Program-made: the position numbers and the translations under genes
Assembly: GCF_041820985.1 (NCBI RefSeq)
Contig: NZ_JBGUAU010000009.1
Coordinates: forward strand, 124,001 to 188,000
Reading direction: 5' to 3'
DNA length: 64,000 nt
Source of the DNA: Evansella sp041820985
Lineage (GTDB): Bacteria > Bacillota > Bacilli > Bacillales > Salisediminibacteriaceae
Notes under the pieces: generated by a model
What the model was told of the DNA's origin: nothing
What the model saw: the letters and a program-made list of their open reading frames with translations, nothing else
Database searches by the model: none
Part shown: piece after piece, positions 41,586 to 50,283 of the stretch
Position numbering within the stretch: the stretch's first letter is position 1
Layout: every line of letters begins with the position of its first letter

Positions 41586-43415
41586 ATGTATCGTACTTTA
41601 GATGAATGTATTACTGATTTAGAAAAAAACGGTCATTTGATTCGCATAAAAGAAGAGGTGGATCCTCACTTAGAAATGGCAGCCATTCACTTAAAAGTGT
41701 TTGAAGCAGGAGGCCCTGCACTATTATTTGAAAACGTAAAAGGCTCCAAGTACCGAGCTGTTTCCAATCTTTTTGGCACAGTGGAACGAAGCAAATTCAT
41801 GTTTCGAAAAAACTGGGCGTCCACAGAAAGTGTCATTGCGTTAAGAAACGATCCTATAAAAGCATTAAAAAACCCATTCAAACATGTTGGCAACGGTTTT
41901 TCCGCAACAAAAGCACTTCCGAAGAAAACGAACGGCTTACCTGCTGACATGGAGGAAATCAAAATATCCGATGTTCCATTGATTCACCACTGGCCAGACG
42001 ACGGTGGCGCATTCGTGACTCTTCCGCAAGTATATTCGGAGGATCCGGACAAACCAGGAATCATGAATTCCAACCTGGGGATGTACCGCGTTCAATTGAG
42101 CGGGAACGATTATGAACTAAATAAAGAAGTAGGGCTACATTATCAAATTCACCGTGGAATCGGCGTTCACCAACATAAAGCAGTGAAACGCGGAGAGCCA
42201 TTGAAAGTAAGTATTTTTATCGGTGGACCACCCGCACACACATTGTCTGCGGTTATGCCGCTACCCGAAGGCTTATCGGAAATGACTTTCGCTGGAATGC
42301 TGTCAGGACGTCGCTTCCGCTACAGCTATGTGGACGGATATTGCATCAGCAACGATGCAGACTTCGTTATCACTGGTGAAATCCATCCTGAGGAAACAAA
42401 GCCAGAAGGTCCATTCGGTGATCACTTAGGTTACTATAGCTTGACGCATGAATTTCCATTAATGCGAGTGCATAAAGTCTACGCTAGGAAAAATGCTGTG
42501 TGGCCATTTACCGTCGTAGGTCGCCCTCCACAAGAGGACACTGCGTTTGGAGCACTCATTCACGAGCTGACAGGTGGAGCAATTAAGCAAGAAATTCCTG
42601 GGGTAAAAGAAGTTCACGCCGTGGACGCTGCAGGAGTTCATCCGCTGTTATTCGCAATCGGCAGCGAGCGCTACACACCGTACCAAAAGGTAAAGCAGCC
42701 ACAAGAGCTTCTTACCATTGCAAATCGAATACTAGGAACAGGTCAATTAAGCTTAGCAAAGTACCTCTTCATTACTGCCGAAGAGGACAAGCCATTAACG
42801 ACTCATAAAGAAGACGAGTTTTTACAATACATTTTGGAACGACTAGATTTGCACCGAGACATTCATTTCCAAACGAATACAACGATTGATACACTTGATT
42901 ATTCCGGAACTGGATTAAATACAGGAAGTAAAGTGGTCATCGCAGCTATCGGAGACAAGAAGCGCGACCTGGACAAAGAGGTTCCTGAGGCGTTAAAAGG
43001 AATACAACAGTTTTCCAATCCAAAAATGGTCATGCCAGGAGTGGTGGCAATCCAAGGACCCGCATTTGTGGACCACGAGTCAACAGAAAAAGATATGGAG
43101 TCGTTCGCAAAAGCAATCACTCAAAACGGTGATATTCCAGGCTGTCCAATGATCGTCGTCTGTGATGATAGCGAATTCCTGAGCAAAACGGTGAACAACT
43201 TCCTATGGACGACGTTTACGCGCAGCAACCCATCTCATGACATGTATGGAACGAACAGCTCCTACACACACAAGCACTGGGGCTGCGACAACATTATTAT
43301 CGACGCACGAACGAAGACGCATCACGCACCACCGTTAATTCCAGACCCTACTGTTGCGAAAAACATCGACCGGTTGTTCTCAAAAGGTGGAAGCCTCGAG
43401 AAGTTAAAGGTCTGA
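41586..43415 (+). CDS. UbiD family (prenyl-FMN-dependent) decarboxylase
   Basis: Decarboxylase of aromatic or alpha,beta-unsaturated acids using prenylated FMN. I take the ATG at 41586 behind GGGGAG (609 aa) rather than the one at 41568. The N-terminal domain, the cofactor-binding region (FIGGPPAHTLSAVMPLPEG) and the acid-base segment EGPFGDHLGYYS are present. It belongs to the long (about 610 aa) UbiD branch rather than the 475-aa BsdC type. No ubiX-like flavin prenyltransferase is in the window, so the cofactor must come from elsewhere. A hairpin terminator follows. Substrate unknown. Confidence 0.88.
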   Translation: MYRTLDECITDLEKNGHLIRIKEEVDPHLEMAAIHLKVFEAGGPALLFENVKGSKYRAVSNLFGTVERSKFMFRKNWASTESVIALRNDPIKALKNPFKHVGNGFSATKALPKKTNGLPADMEEIKISDVPLIHHWPDDGGAFVTLPQVYSEDPDKPGIMNSNLGMYRVQLSGNDYELNKEVGLHYQIHRGIGVHQHKAVKRGEPLKVSIFIGGPPAHTLSAVMPLPEGLSEMTFAGMLSGRRFRYSYVDGYCISNDADFVITGEIHPEETKPEGPFGDHLGYYSLTHEFPLMRVHKVYARKNAVWPFTVVGRPPQEDTAFGALIHELTGGAIKQEIPGVKEVHAVDAAGVHPLLFAIGSERYTPYQKVKQPQELLTIANRILGTGQLSLAKYLFITAEEDKPLTTHKEDEFLQYILERLDLHRDIHFQTNTTIDTLDYSGTGLNTGSKVVIAAIGDKKRDLDKEVPEALKGIQQFSNPKMVMPGVVAIQGPAFVDHESTEKDMESFAKAITQNGDIPGCPMIVVCDDSEFLSKTVNNFLWTTFTRSNPSHDMYGTNSSYTHKHWGCDNIIIDARTKTHHAPPLIPDPTVAKNIDRLFSKGGSLEKLKV

Positions 43416-43469
43416 TAGAGACACCTGCACATAGAGATGAGCTTGCAACTTCATCTATTGTTTTATGTT

Positions 43470-43510
43470 AAAACTGGCTGGGTTCAAATTGAACTCAGCT
43501 AGTTTTGTTT
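43470..43510 (+). terminator. Terminator of the UbiD-family gene
   Basis: Stem AAAACT(g)GCTG(g)GTTCA / TGAAC(t)CAGC(t)AGTTTT followed by GTTT. Confidence 0.8.
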
Positions 43511-43617
43511 GGGATGGAGTCTTCTTATTCACAGATAGCTTACTCTATGCTCGGCTTTACCTTTTTTAACAGAATTATTATTTTTCCAATGATACAATTT
43601 TATAAAGTGGTATTTTT

Positions 43618-43645
43618 TGAAACCTTTTTTCTTCGTTTCCGTCTA
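43618..43645 (+). promoter_or_regulatory. ECF-type promoter of the sigma factor gene (TGAAAC-N16-CGTCTA)
   Basis: TGAAAC at 43618-43623, 16-bp spacer, CGTCTA at 43640-43645, 30 bp before the sigma gene start. This matches the autoregulatory promoters of Bacillus ECF sigma factors (sigma-W/X/M group). It suggests the adjacent sigma factor recognises its own promoter. Confidence 0.75.
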
Positions 43646-43674
43646 TACTGTACATTTTTTTAAAAGGGGGGAGT

Positions 43675-44208
43675 ATGTTGCATGAGTCCGTTTATGATGA
43701 AGTCAAAATAAAAGAATGGTATGAATTATATAGCAATCAAATATTCCGTTATATTTTTGTAATGATTAGAGATAGACAGCAAGCAAGAGATTTGATGCAG
43801 GAAACGTTCCTGAATGCATTTAAGCACATAAATGATTTCAGAGGAGATTCCAATCCTCGAACCTGGCTTTATCAAATTGCTCGTAATGTGACTATTGACT
43901 ATCAACGTAAAAAAAGGCCTATTACCTATTTTATAACTACTTTTTCACCAGTAAAGTCCAATGAACCTACTCCACAAGAGATTCTAGAATTAGGAGAAGA
44001 TATGGATTTGCTTTTTCAAGCACTTTCAAAGATGAAACCAATTTATCGAGAGGTTATTATCTTGAGAAAACTGAAGGAGTTTTCCATAAAAGAAACCGCT
44101 GAAATATTAGGATGGAAGGAAAGTCGTGTAAAGACAATGCTTCACCGCGGCTTGAATGAGTTAAGACAAGAGATGTTGAAAGGAGGTTATTCGAGTGAAA
44201 GAATTTGA
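43675..44208 (+). CDS. ECF RNA polymerase sigma factor
   Basis: Extracytoplasmic-function sigma factor of 177 aa. Region 2 (residues about 10-80) is YSNQIFRYIFVMIRDRQQAR followed by MQETFLNAFKHI and the -10 recognition segment TWLYQIARNVTIDYQRKK. Region 4 (about 115-170) is YREVIILRKLKEFSIKETAE with the HTH ending in VKTMLHRGLNELR. ATG at 43675 lies behind AAAAGGGGGGAG. It overlaps the downstream membrane protein gene by 14 bp and has its own ECF promoter. It resembles the sigma-X/W/V group; I do not assign a symbol. Confidence 0.9.
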   Translation: MLHESVYDEVKIKEWYELYSNQIFRYIFVMIRDRQQARDLMQETFLNAFKHINDFRGDSNPRTWLYQIARNVTIDYQRKKRPITYFITTFSPVKSNEPTPQEILELGEDMDLLFQALSKMKPIYREVIILRKLKEFSIKETAEILGWKESRVKTMLHRGLNELRQEMLKGGYSSERI

Positions 44209-45469
44209 TGAAAAAAAAGAGTTTGACCATCTGTTTCACAAGATCAATGATGTGAATTTAACAAAGCAAGAACACTCGGAATCACTTCAGCATATTTTTT
44301 CAGAAATGAAGCAAGAGAAAAAACGTACTATGTTTCGTTTCAACTTTACTCGTGCATTTGCAATTATTGGCACAACCATATTGCTCATTTCCTCTGTTTT
44401 GTTCTTAAATGAAGTACTAGAACAACAGACAAACTTCATTGGCAATAATGAGACAGAAGAGAATGACAGTACGAAAGAAGGTTTAATTAGCACACTAACC
44501 GACTACAAATTTAGAGAAATTGACTGGTTTAGTTCCGAGGAAGAGCTATTAAGTCATGAGAATCTTGCCAAGGAGGATGCGATTATTTCTGCTGATGGAT
44601 TAACGATTCAAAATCCTGATACAGTTACCTTTTCTGAGGTAGATAGTACATTTGAAATCTTTTATGATTTCGATAGTGGAACGAATACATTCGTTGCAGG
44701 AAAATATATTGAAAGTTTTGAAGACGAAGAAGAATTTATCACTTCTGTTAGTAGGATTAAAAATGCGATGATTGCTAAGTTTGGTGAGCCAATTATGGGA
44801 AATCCAGAAGACCTTGAGTCAGTTCCTGCTCCACGCGCTGGTTTGAAAGGAATTGAATGGAGAAGTAACGAGGGAAGTTTGTTACGTTTACACATATCCA
44901 ACAACGATGGATTTGTCGAAGGCGATCCTCCTTATTTAGTAATCATCCAATTAAGTGCACCTAGATCCTCCATTGATTCGTTGCTGCCAATTCGACCCGC
45001 TGATGAAAATATTTCCACGATTAGAACGGTGTTACAAGAGCAATTTACAGGCCCTGATAAAAATATAGTGGAGTTATTAACCGCCGAAGAGAATATAACA
45101 TCGATTGGCAGAGATAATGAAGATGACACAGAAGAACAAGACTCATCACCATATCTAGATGCTTATTTGGCAGAAAAATATAAACCATTTTTTACAGAAA
45201 GCGCTTATGACACGTATATTGCTACGCATGGAGTTGACTATCACTGGCTAGCTGATGTTAATGATTATACACTTATCGCTAGTGGGTTTGATATAAGTGA
45301 AACAATAGAAAACACTTATGATTTCACCGTTGACGTTATCTACAAAAAGAAGGGGAATGAACATAAAAACGCCCTCGTTACTGGTCGTGCGAACATGAAC
45401 GAGGATGGAAAAATATCTTTCATTCAATTTTTGGATGATGACGGTTTGTTAGAGGCACTACAAAAATAG
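44195..45469 (+). CDS. Membrane-anchored anti-sigma-like protein with large extracytoplasmic domain
   Basis: Probable regulator of the preceding sigma factor. The 424 aa comprise a charged cytoplasmic N-terminus (1-52, with no ZAS-type His-x3-Cys-x2-Cys), one membrane helix (54-72) and an extracytoplasmic part of about 350 residues, acidic and beta-rich. The last 110 residues (DAYLAEKYKPFF then DTYIATHGVDYHWLAD onward) look like a separate domain. GTG at 44195 has AAAGGAGGT and overlaps the sigma gene, the standard arrangement for sigma/anti-sigma pairs. The role is from context; no anti-sigma family is evident by motif. Confidence 0.7.
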   Translation: MKEFDEKKEFDHLFHKINDVNLTKQEHSESLQHIFSEMKQEKKRTMFRFNFTRAFAIIGTTILLISSVLFLNEVLEQQTNFIGNNETEENDSTKEGLISTLTDYKFREIDWFSSEEELLSHENLAKEDAIISADGLTIQNPDTVTFSEVDSTFEIFYDFDSGTNTFVAGKYIESFEDEEEFITSVSRIKNAMIAKFGEPIMGNPEDLESVPAPRAGLKGIEWRSNEGSLLRLHISNNDGFVEGDPPYLVIIQLSAPRSSIDSLLPIRPADENISTIRTVLQEQFTGPDKNIVELLTAEENITSIGRDNEDDTEEQDSSPYLDAYLAEKYKPFFTESAYDTYIATHGVDYHWLADVNDYTLIASGFDISETIENTYDFTVDVIYKKKGNEHKNALVTGRANMNEDGKISFIQFLDDDGLLEALQK

Positions 45470-45473
45470 TTCA

Positions 45474-45524
45474 AAAGAACACATGAGATCTATCTTTCAC
45501 TTTGATTTCATGTGTTTTCTTTGT
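45474..45524 (+). terminator. Terminator of the sigma/anti-sigma operon
   Basis: Stem AACACATGA / TCATGTGTT with a 21-nt loop, followed by TTCTTTGTT. Confidence 0.7.
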
Positions 45525-45600
45525 TATAAGGAGTATACATCTGAAAAAGCAGTTTAAAAAAAACTAATAGGGAAAACTATTTACGGTACTTTCCCATCCT

Positions 45601-45984
45601 TCATTTTTTTATAAACTCATAGACTTCTTTCGTAGACTCAGCTGACAATGAATAAACAGTATGGGTGTCTTTCCTATTCATTATTGTTCCAGACTCTTCC
45701 GCGATCCAAAGGAAAAAAGTGTCCGCCCCAATAGTGAAACGATATTGTGGATTATCCATATTCACAATTCCTGCTTCCCTTTTGGAAGTGTCTACTGCTT
45801 TGGTGAAAATCTCTAATTCTTCCTCACTTTCCAACGCTATAACCGTGACATTTTCTGAGTCGGAATTACTTTCAGAAGACTCATTACTTCTTTCGTTTAG
45901 GTCATTCTCGTTTGTGTCATCTGCACACCCTACAAATAATAGTGTAAATCCAAGTGTAATAAATACGTATTGTAGTTTCTTCAT
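45601..45984 (-). CDS. Small lipoprotein, 127 aa
   Basis: Unknown function. With the ATG at 45984 the signal peptide ends in LLFVGC (Cys20). A Ser/Asn/Glu-rich linker (residues about 21-48) precedes a small domain of 80 residues (VTVIALESEEELEIFTKAVD through HTVYSLSAESTKEVYEFIKK) that resembles the short beta-alpha domains of several Bacillus lipoproteins. Convergent with the sigma operon. The GTG at 45993 is less likely because the AAGAG site is better spaced for the ATG. Confidence 0.65.
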   Translation of the reverse strand: MKKLQYVFITLGFTLLFVGCADDTNENDLNERSNESSESNSDSENVTVIALESEEELEIFTKAVDTSKREAGIVNMDNPQYRFTIGADTFFLWIAEESGTIMNRKDTHTVYSLSAESTKEVYEFIKK

Positions 45985-46207
45985 ATAAACCACTCTTTCT
46001 TTTAGCGTTTTACTGAAAAAAATTTTTCCCCACTCATTTACTAGGTCATATATGAGACGAAATTCACCTATGAAAAGTTTCGATTTGTTTTTGTTAACTA
46101 TAAAAAATGTAATATCCTTTCCTATATAAAAAAACCGCTTGTCATCCTTACAACAAACAATTTTTCCCTTCTATAATGATATCAAGTTCCTTTCAACTGA
46201 AAGTATC

Positions 46208-46741
46208 TTACTCTCCTGAAGGCTCGCAATATTTCTCACTCACCTTCGTGATCTCATTGGATAAAGTAACAATGTGCTTAAAGTTCGTTTCAAAATCCTC
46301 AAAGGGAGTTTCTTTGTTTTTCTCAATAAAACGGTCGATTTGTTCTTTCACTTCCAAAATATAATCATCGATTTCATCGGCTCTATCTTGTCGTAACAAG
46401 ATCGATATACTAGTAGTTTGACTAGGTGTGTCTAGATCAAGATCAACCTCTCCCGTGAGTAATTCTTGGTTTCGCATAAGTGAAACTGCGGAATCACGAA
46501 TCATAGCCAACTGTGCTTCCATTCGTAACAGCAACATCTCTTCTCCAGTTTCCAAGTAATCGGAGATATCCCCTTCTGTATTCATAATGATTGGCTGCAA
46601 CATGAGCCAATATAAACTATCCTGAGCAGCAGTTACTTCCCTTTCTTTTTCACCCAGTAAAAAATACATTATCCCATTACTTACAAGTAATAAAAGAATT
46701 ATCCCTATGATTGCAATACGTTTCGTTCTTTTATTCTGCAT
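46208..46741 (-). CDS. Hypothetical membrane-anchored protein, 177 aa
   Basis: Unrecognised. One N-terminal membrane helix (IAIIGIILLLLVSNGIMYFL, residues about 9-28) with positive charges before it, followed by an all-helical extracytoplasmic part rich in Glu, Asp and Leu and low in Cys, probably a helical bundle. ATG at 46741 follows GGGAGGAAATA. It lies 21 bp after the acetyltransferase stop and could be co-transcribed with it. Confidence 0.65.
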   Translation of the reverse strand: MQNKRTKRIAIIGIILLLLVSNGIMYFLLGEKEREVTAAQDSLYWLMLQPIIMNTEGDISDYLETGEEMLLLRMEAQLAMIRDSAVSLMRNQELLTGEVDLDLDTPSQTTSISILLRQDRADEIDDYILEVKEQIDRFIEKNKETPFEDFETNFKHIVTLSNEITKVSEKYCEPSGE

Positions 46742-46762
46742 TATTTCCTCCCTACGCCTACT

Positions 46763-47197
46763 TTATAAATTCAATTTAAAAACATAACTCACTTTATCGT
46801 ACTCCATTTTCTCTTCGTAAAAACGATGGGCGTCCATTCGTTGAAGTCCAGAAGATAAGGCTACGCTCTCGTAGTTATTATCCTTTGCCCAAGTGTGAAC
46901 ATATGTAAGAAGCTTTTCACCGTAACCTTTTGAACGGCTATTGATATCCGTAACTAAATCACATACCCAAACAAATCTACCGTAATAAAGTGTTGTCATT
47001 GGTTGAAAACCAGTTACAGCAACTATCTTCCCACTTTCCATTAAAGCAACCATTTTATATCTATTTTTTGCTTGTGATTCCAATACTAAATCGAGGTATG
47101 TCTTCTCATCAAGATGAGAACGCAATTGCCTCATCACAGGAAATGCTTCCATGATCTCCTGTTCCGATTGAAGTTCCTTTATTGTTACTTGATCCAT
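46763..47197 (-). CDS. GNAT family N-acetyltransferase
   Basis: Acetyl-CoA-dependent transferase, 144 aa from the ATG at 47197 (AGGAGAGG upstream); the frame extends to 47251 without a ribosome binding site. The core has beta-strand segments MVALMESGKIVAVTGF and WVCDLVTDINSRSKGYGEKL, the latter containing the acetyl-CoA-binding R/Q-x-x-G-x-G/A motif (SKGYGEKLL), and the C-terminal ALSSGLQRMDAHRFYEEKM. Acceptor unknown. Confidence 0.82.
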   Translation of the reverse strand: MDQVTIKELQSEQEIMEAFPVMRQLRSHLDEKTYLDLVLESQAKNRYKMVALMESGKIVAVTGFQPMTTLYYGRFVWVCDLVTDINSRSKGYGEKLLTYVHTWAKDNNYESVALSSGLQRMDAHRFYEEKMEYDKVSYVFKLNL

Positions 47198-47318
47198 TCG
47201 TAACCTCTCCTTTTGGAAAACTAATGTGTTCATACCATCAACCAACAGCATTTTTCAGAGAATACTACCGTTATAAGGCTGTAAATCCTTTCGTATCTTC
47301 TCCTATCTTTCTTCCAAC

Positions 47319-47834
47319 TTATTCTATAATAAATATACTTTCATCTAAGGTGAAGTTTTGATATTGAGTTATTCCAAACTTCTGATAGGTGATTCTTATT
47401 GTACTGATATCATTTTCGGGATCTGTTCCATCAAATTCTATACGCAATACTAAGTTAAATTTGTCATCTACCTTATATCCGTTAACAGGCTCTAACTCTT
47501 CATCCAAACCTTCTGCAAGTATCGTTTCTTCTTTTAAACCGCCTATTTTTTCTGTTTCTGCAATAAAGGGATCAATACGAAATTCTTCATCGTCCTTTGC
47601 CAAAATCAAACCATCTCTTTTAATAAATTCTATTTTTTCTAATGTGGGACTACCTATCCCCTTCCAAGAAAAGTTATATCCTAAATAAATAGGGGTTTGA
47701 TCTTGAAAAAGCTCTACATCTGCTCTAGCATAACCGCCTAGTGTAAACTCACCCTCTTGACTAAGAAAACGAAACGTCCACCATACACTTAAAACGAATA
47801 AAAAGACAATCAATATAGCGAATACTTTCTTCAT
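47319..47834 (-). CDS. Hypothetical exported/membrane-anchored protein, 171 aa
   Basis: Not recognised. ATG at 47834 with AAAGGAGAA upstream gives an N-terminal hydrophobic segment (VFAILIVFLFVLSVWWTFRF) that is a signal anchor or signal peptide without a lipobox. The rest is an acidic, beta-rich domain. It follows the small coiled-coil peptide gene by 40 bp on the same strand and is probably co-transcribed. Confidence 0.6.
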   Translation of the reverse strand: MKKVFAILIVFLFVLSVWWTFRFLSQEGEFTLGGYARADVELFQDQTPIYLGYNFSWKGIGSPTLEKIEFIKRDGLILAKDDEEFRIDPFIAETEKIGGLKEETILAEGLDEELEPVNGYKVDDKFNLVLRIEFDGTDPENDISTIRITYQKFGITQYQNFTLDESIFIIE

Positions 47835-47874
47835 TATTATTCTCCTTTTTACAGACCTCGAAAACAATAAAAAA

Positions 47875-48060
47875 CTACTTACCATTCCATTTCTTTAACT
47901 CTTCTAAGATAGCTTGTTGATTTTCTATTATTCTCGTATTATCTTCGTTTCCCTTTTTTAGCAATTCCTGAAGTTCTCTGTTTTTCTCACCAAGCTTTAC
48001 ATACGCTAACAATCCAAGTCCTAAAACAAGTAACAGAGCAACAATAACGTTGGTTACCAT
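47875..48060 (-). CDS. 61-aa membrane-anchored coiled-coil peptide
   Basis: GGAGGGG lies 5 bp before the ATG. One membrane helix (NVIVALLLVLGLGLLAYV) precedes a charged helix with heptad pattern (KNRELQELLKKGNEDNTRII). The architecture parallels the 57-aa peptide at 32133-32306 but the sequences are not obviously related. Function unknown. Confidence 0.65.
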   Translation of the reverse strand: MVTNVIVALLLVLGLGLLAYVKLGEKNRELQELLKKGNEDNTRIIENQQAILEELKKWNGK

Positions 48061-48283
48061 TTTTCCCCTCCAATAAACACGATATAGATTTTTTTAGATA
48101 ATATCATCTACACAATTTTAACATAATTACCCAGTGTTATATGCAATATTTTCCATACACACTACAGTAAATGAGTTCCTATACTATAATTGCTACTGTT
48201 GTGGTGCTTACAGGAGGAAAGTTGGAGAAGACTGAAACTTTTTACATTGTAATAATGTCTTATAGTAAAAAGGGTGAATTGAA

Positions 48284-48607
48284 TTGAAAATTCAAATGGT
48301 TTTGTTATTATTTGTATTAATTTTTTTGGTAGGGTGCAGTGAAGAGGAGTTAGATGGCACTCCTCGTCTTACTGGTGAAATTGTAGAAATTGAAGCCAAT
48401 GATAAGAAGATACTAGTTAAGTCCTCTTCCTCTGCAGACGAGTTATGGTTAACTGTTACAGAGGATACTGAAATTGACTCGGAATCAGAAGAAGAGTTAG
48501 GTTTTAATAATCTAGAAGAAGGTACTAGCGTAGATATTTGGTTTTACGATAGCATCATAGGAAATTATGGAGGAGAAATATCACATATCACAATTAGAAA
48601 AGAATAG
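48284..48607 (+). CDS. Small lipoprotein, DUF3221/YobA-like
   Basis: Exported lipoprotein of 107 aa. The signal ends in IFLVGC (Cys18). The mature part is a single OB-like beta domain with TGEIVEIEANDKKILVKSSS, a pattern found in DUF3221 lipoproteins. The start is TTG at 48284, 7 bp after AGGGTG; no ATG has comparable spacing. An imperfect ECF-like element (TGAAAC, 17 bp, TGTC) lies about 45 bp upstream, too weak to call. A perfect hairpin without a T tract follows at 48619-48641. Confidence 0.7.
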   Translation: MKIQMVLLLFVLIFLVGCSEEELDGTPRLTGEIVEIEANDKKILVKSSSSADELWLTVTEDTEIDSESEEELGFNNLEEGTSVDIWFYDSIIGNYGGEISHITIRKE

Positions 48608-48688
48608 AAATTCAAAAACTCAACTTAAAAGTTAAGTTGAGCGCAATACGTACTTATAAGAGAGTACCGAGAAAGAGAGGAGATAATT

Positions 48689-49231
48689 TTGATGAACAAT
48701 AATGAGAAAGAGATTTTATTGTTGAATAGCGACAAAAATTTCAAAATACTACTTGAAATAATTGAATCAGTACCCAACAGAAAAAGAGGACTTTCTATTG
48801 AAACTCCAGAGAGAGATAAAAATTTTCGAGATGTTTTAATGCATCTTTATGAATGGCATGCAATGCTTGAGAGATGGTATAGAGAGGGTATGGATGGAGA
48901 TATTCCTTTTATGCCAGCACCTGGTTATAAGTGGAGTAGTATTAAACTCCTTAATATGCGTATCTGGGAAAACTATCAAGATGTTACATTAAATCAAGCT
49001 ATAAAAAAATTGAAGTTAAGTCATGAAAGAGTAATGGACTTAATTAGATTACATACCAATGAAGAAATCGTTACAAAGAAATATTATAAGTGGACAAAAA
49101 CAAGTAACTTATCCAGTTATTTTACAGCTAACACATCTCATCATTACATTTGGGCTATAAAAAAATGTGAAGTTATTGCTAAGGTTATAAAAGAAGCAGA
49201 AAATGAAAAGCTTGTGAAAAAATCTATTTAA
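48689..49231 (+). CDS. ClbS/DfsB family four-helix bundle protein
   Basis: DinB-like helical-bundle protein of 180 aa. The conserved segments are NFRDVLMHLYEWHAMLERWY, PAPGYKWSS, LNMRIWENYQDVTLNQA and the C-terminal YFTANTSHHYIWAIKK. Members include the colibactin resistance hydrolase ClbS and the bleomycin-like resistance protein DfsB, but most are uncharacterised. TTG (48689) or ATG (48692) may start it behind GAGAGGAG. No toxin biosynthesis genes are nearby. Confidence 0.8.
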   Translation: MMNNNEKEILLLNSDKNFKILLEIIESVPNRKRGLSIETPERDKNFRDVLMHLYEWHAMLERWYREGMDGDIPFMPAPGYKWSSIKLLNMRIWENYQDVTLNQAIKKLKLSHERVMDLIRLHTNEEIVTKKYYKWTKTSNLSSYFTANTSHHYIWAIKKCEVIAKVIKEAENEKLVKKSI

Positions 49232-49613
49232 TCAATTGGAAAAGTATAGCTTACAAGCAATTGTTGCCCCTTATCACGAAGGGGGAATTTGCTAAATAAG
49301 GACAAACTAATTTTTTTAAAATTGACGACCTAGTTTCTGGAGCAAAAAGGACATTGCAGGTTTACTTATAATGCCTGCTACAAGACATATATTTTTACAC
49401 TTAAACAAATGTGATCGTATAAAGGAGAAACTCCATAAGAAGATGAAGAATATGAGTTAAGTATGAAGTTGCCTGTTTAGTTGGTATAACAAACGGTTCC
49501 TTTAGTCGAATAAGCCGTGCTGCTGTTGTGCTGATAATGACGGGAAGAGTTAAAAAAAATCTAGAAAATAACAGTTGTTAGTGATAGGTGAAGTTTACTT
49601 TGAGGAGAATATT
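49232..49613. other. Gene-free stretch between ClbS/DfsB and histidine phosphatase genes
   Basis: About 380 bp with no reading frame that combines length and ribosome binding site. A short hairpin CCCCTT / AAGGGG at about 49267-49284 may end the upstream gene. The rest has stop codons in all frames. Confidence 0.5.
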
Positions 49614-50183
49614 ATGGAAATATCATTAATTAGACATGGAAAATCACAGCTAACTGATAATGATAGAATAACCTGTTTGGAGTTTAGGGAATGGGTTGAA
49701 AAGTATAATTCCAATGGTGTCTTTAAAGAGTCAACATTTCCATCCGAGACTCTCGAAAGAATAACAACGGCAAAAATCGTAATTACCAGTGATTTAAAGA
49801 GGTCAGTTGAATCAGCGAAAATATTAAACCCAAAAGGAAAAACAATCCCTGACCCTTTGTTTCGAGAAATTGAGATACCTACTCGCTCAACGAAGTTATT
49901 CAATGTAAAGTTAAGACCGAGTATTTGGGGAGTTCTTTTAAGACTATTATGGTTTACTGGATATTCTAACGAATGCGAGTCTTTGAGTGACGCAAAATTG
50001 AGAGCCAATAAAGCATCACAACAATTAATTAATTTTGCTGATAAATATAAATCGGTAGTTTTGGTCGGACATGGATTTTTTAATATGCTTATTGCCAAGG
50101 AATTACAGAAAAAAGGTTGGAAAGGAAAAAGAAAAACAGGTACAAAACATTGGAATTGTACTACATATTCCTTGTCTCACTAA
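49614..50183 (+). CDS. Histidine phosphatase superfamily protein (phosphoglycerate mutase-like)
   Basis: Phosphatase of 189 aa with the catalytic His in LIRHGKSQ at residues 5-12, the Arg of SDLKRSVESA, Glu in LFREIEIP and the second His in VVLVGHGFFN. ATG at 49614 follows TGAGGAG; the longer frame to 49575 lacks a site. Some members act on sugar phosphates or cobalamin precursors; the KLRPSIWGVLLRLLWFTGYS segment is shared with a subgroup of uncharacterised Firmicute proteins. Substrate unknown. Confidence 0.82.
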   Translation: MEISLIRHGKSQLTDNDRITCLEFREWVEKYNSNGVFKESTFPSETLERITTAKIVITSDLKRSVESAKILNPKGKTIPDPLFREIEIPTRSTKLFNVKLRPSIWGVLLRLLWFTGYSNECESLSDAKLRANKASQQLINFADKYKSVVLVGHGFFNMLIAKELQKKGWKGKRKTGTKHWNCTTYSLSH

Positions 50184-50231
50184 CAGGAACTTTCCGTTAG
50201 TAGAAAGAGAAGATAAATATATTTAATACTA

Positions 50232-50260
50232 AAGAACCAACTACTCAGTAGTTGGTTCTT
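50232..50260. terminator. Bidirectional terminator between convergent genes
   Basis: Perfect 14-bp inverted repeat AAGAACCAACTACT / AGTAGTTGGTTCTT around a single base; it ends the phosphatase gene and the convergent chemoreceptor gene. Confidence 0.8.
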
Positions 50261-50283
50261 AACAATGTATCTTTTGTATTTGA

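Noticed and set aside
48233..48259. ECF promoter-like TGAAAC-N17-TGTC before the DUF3221-like lipoprotein.
   Set aside because: The -10 lacks the CGTC core and the spacing is one longer than the strong promoter at 43.6 kb; too weak to call.
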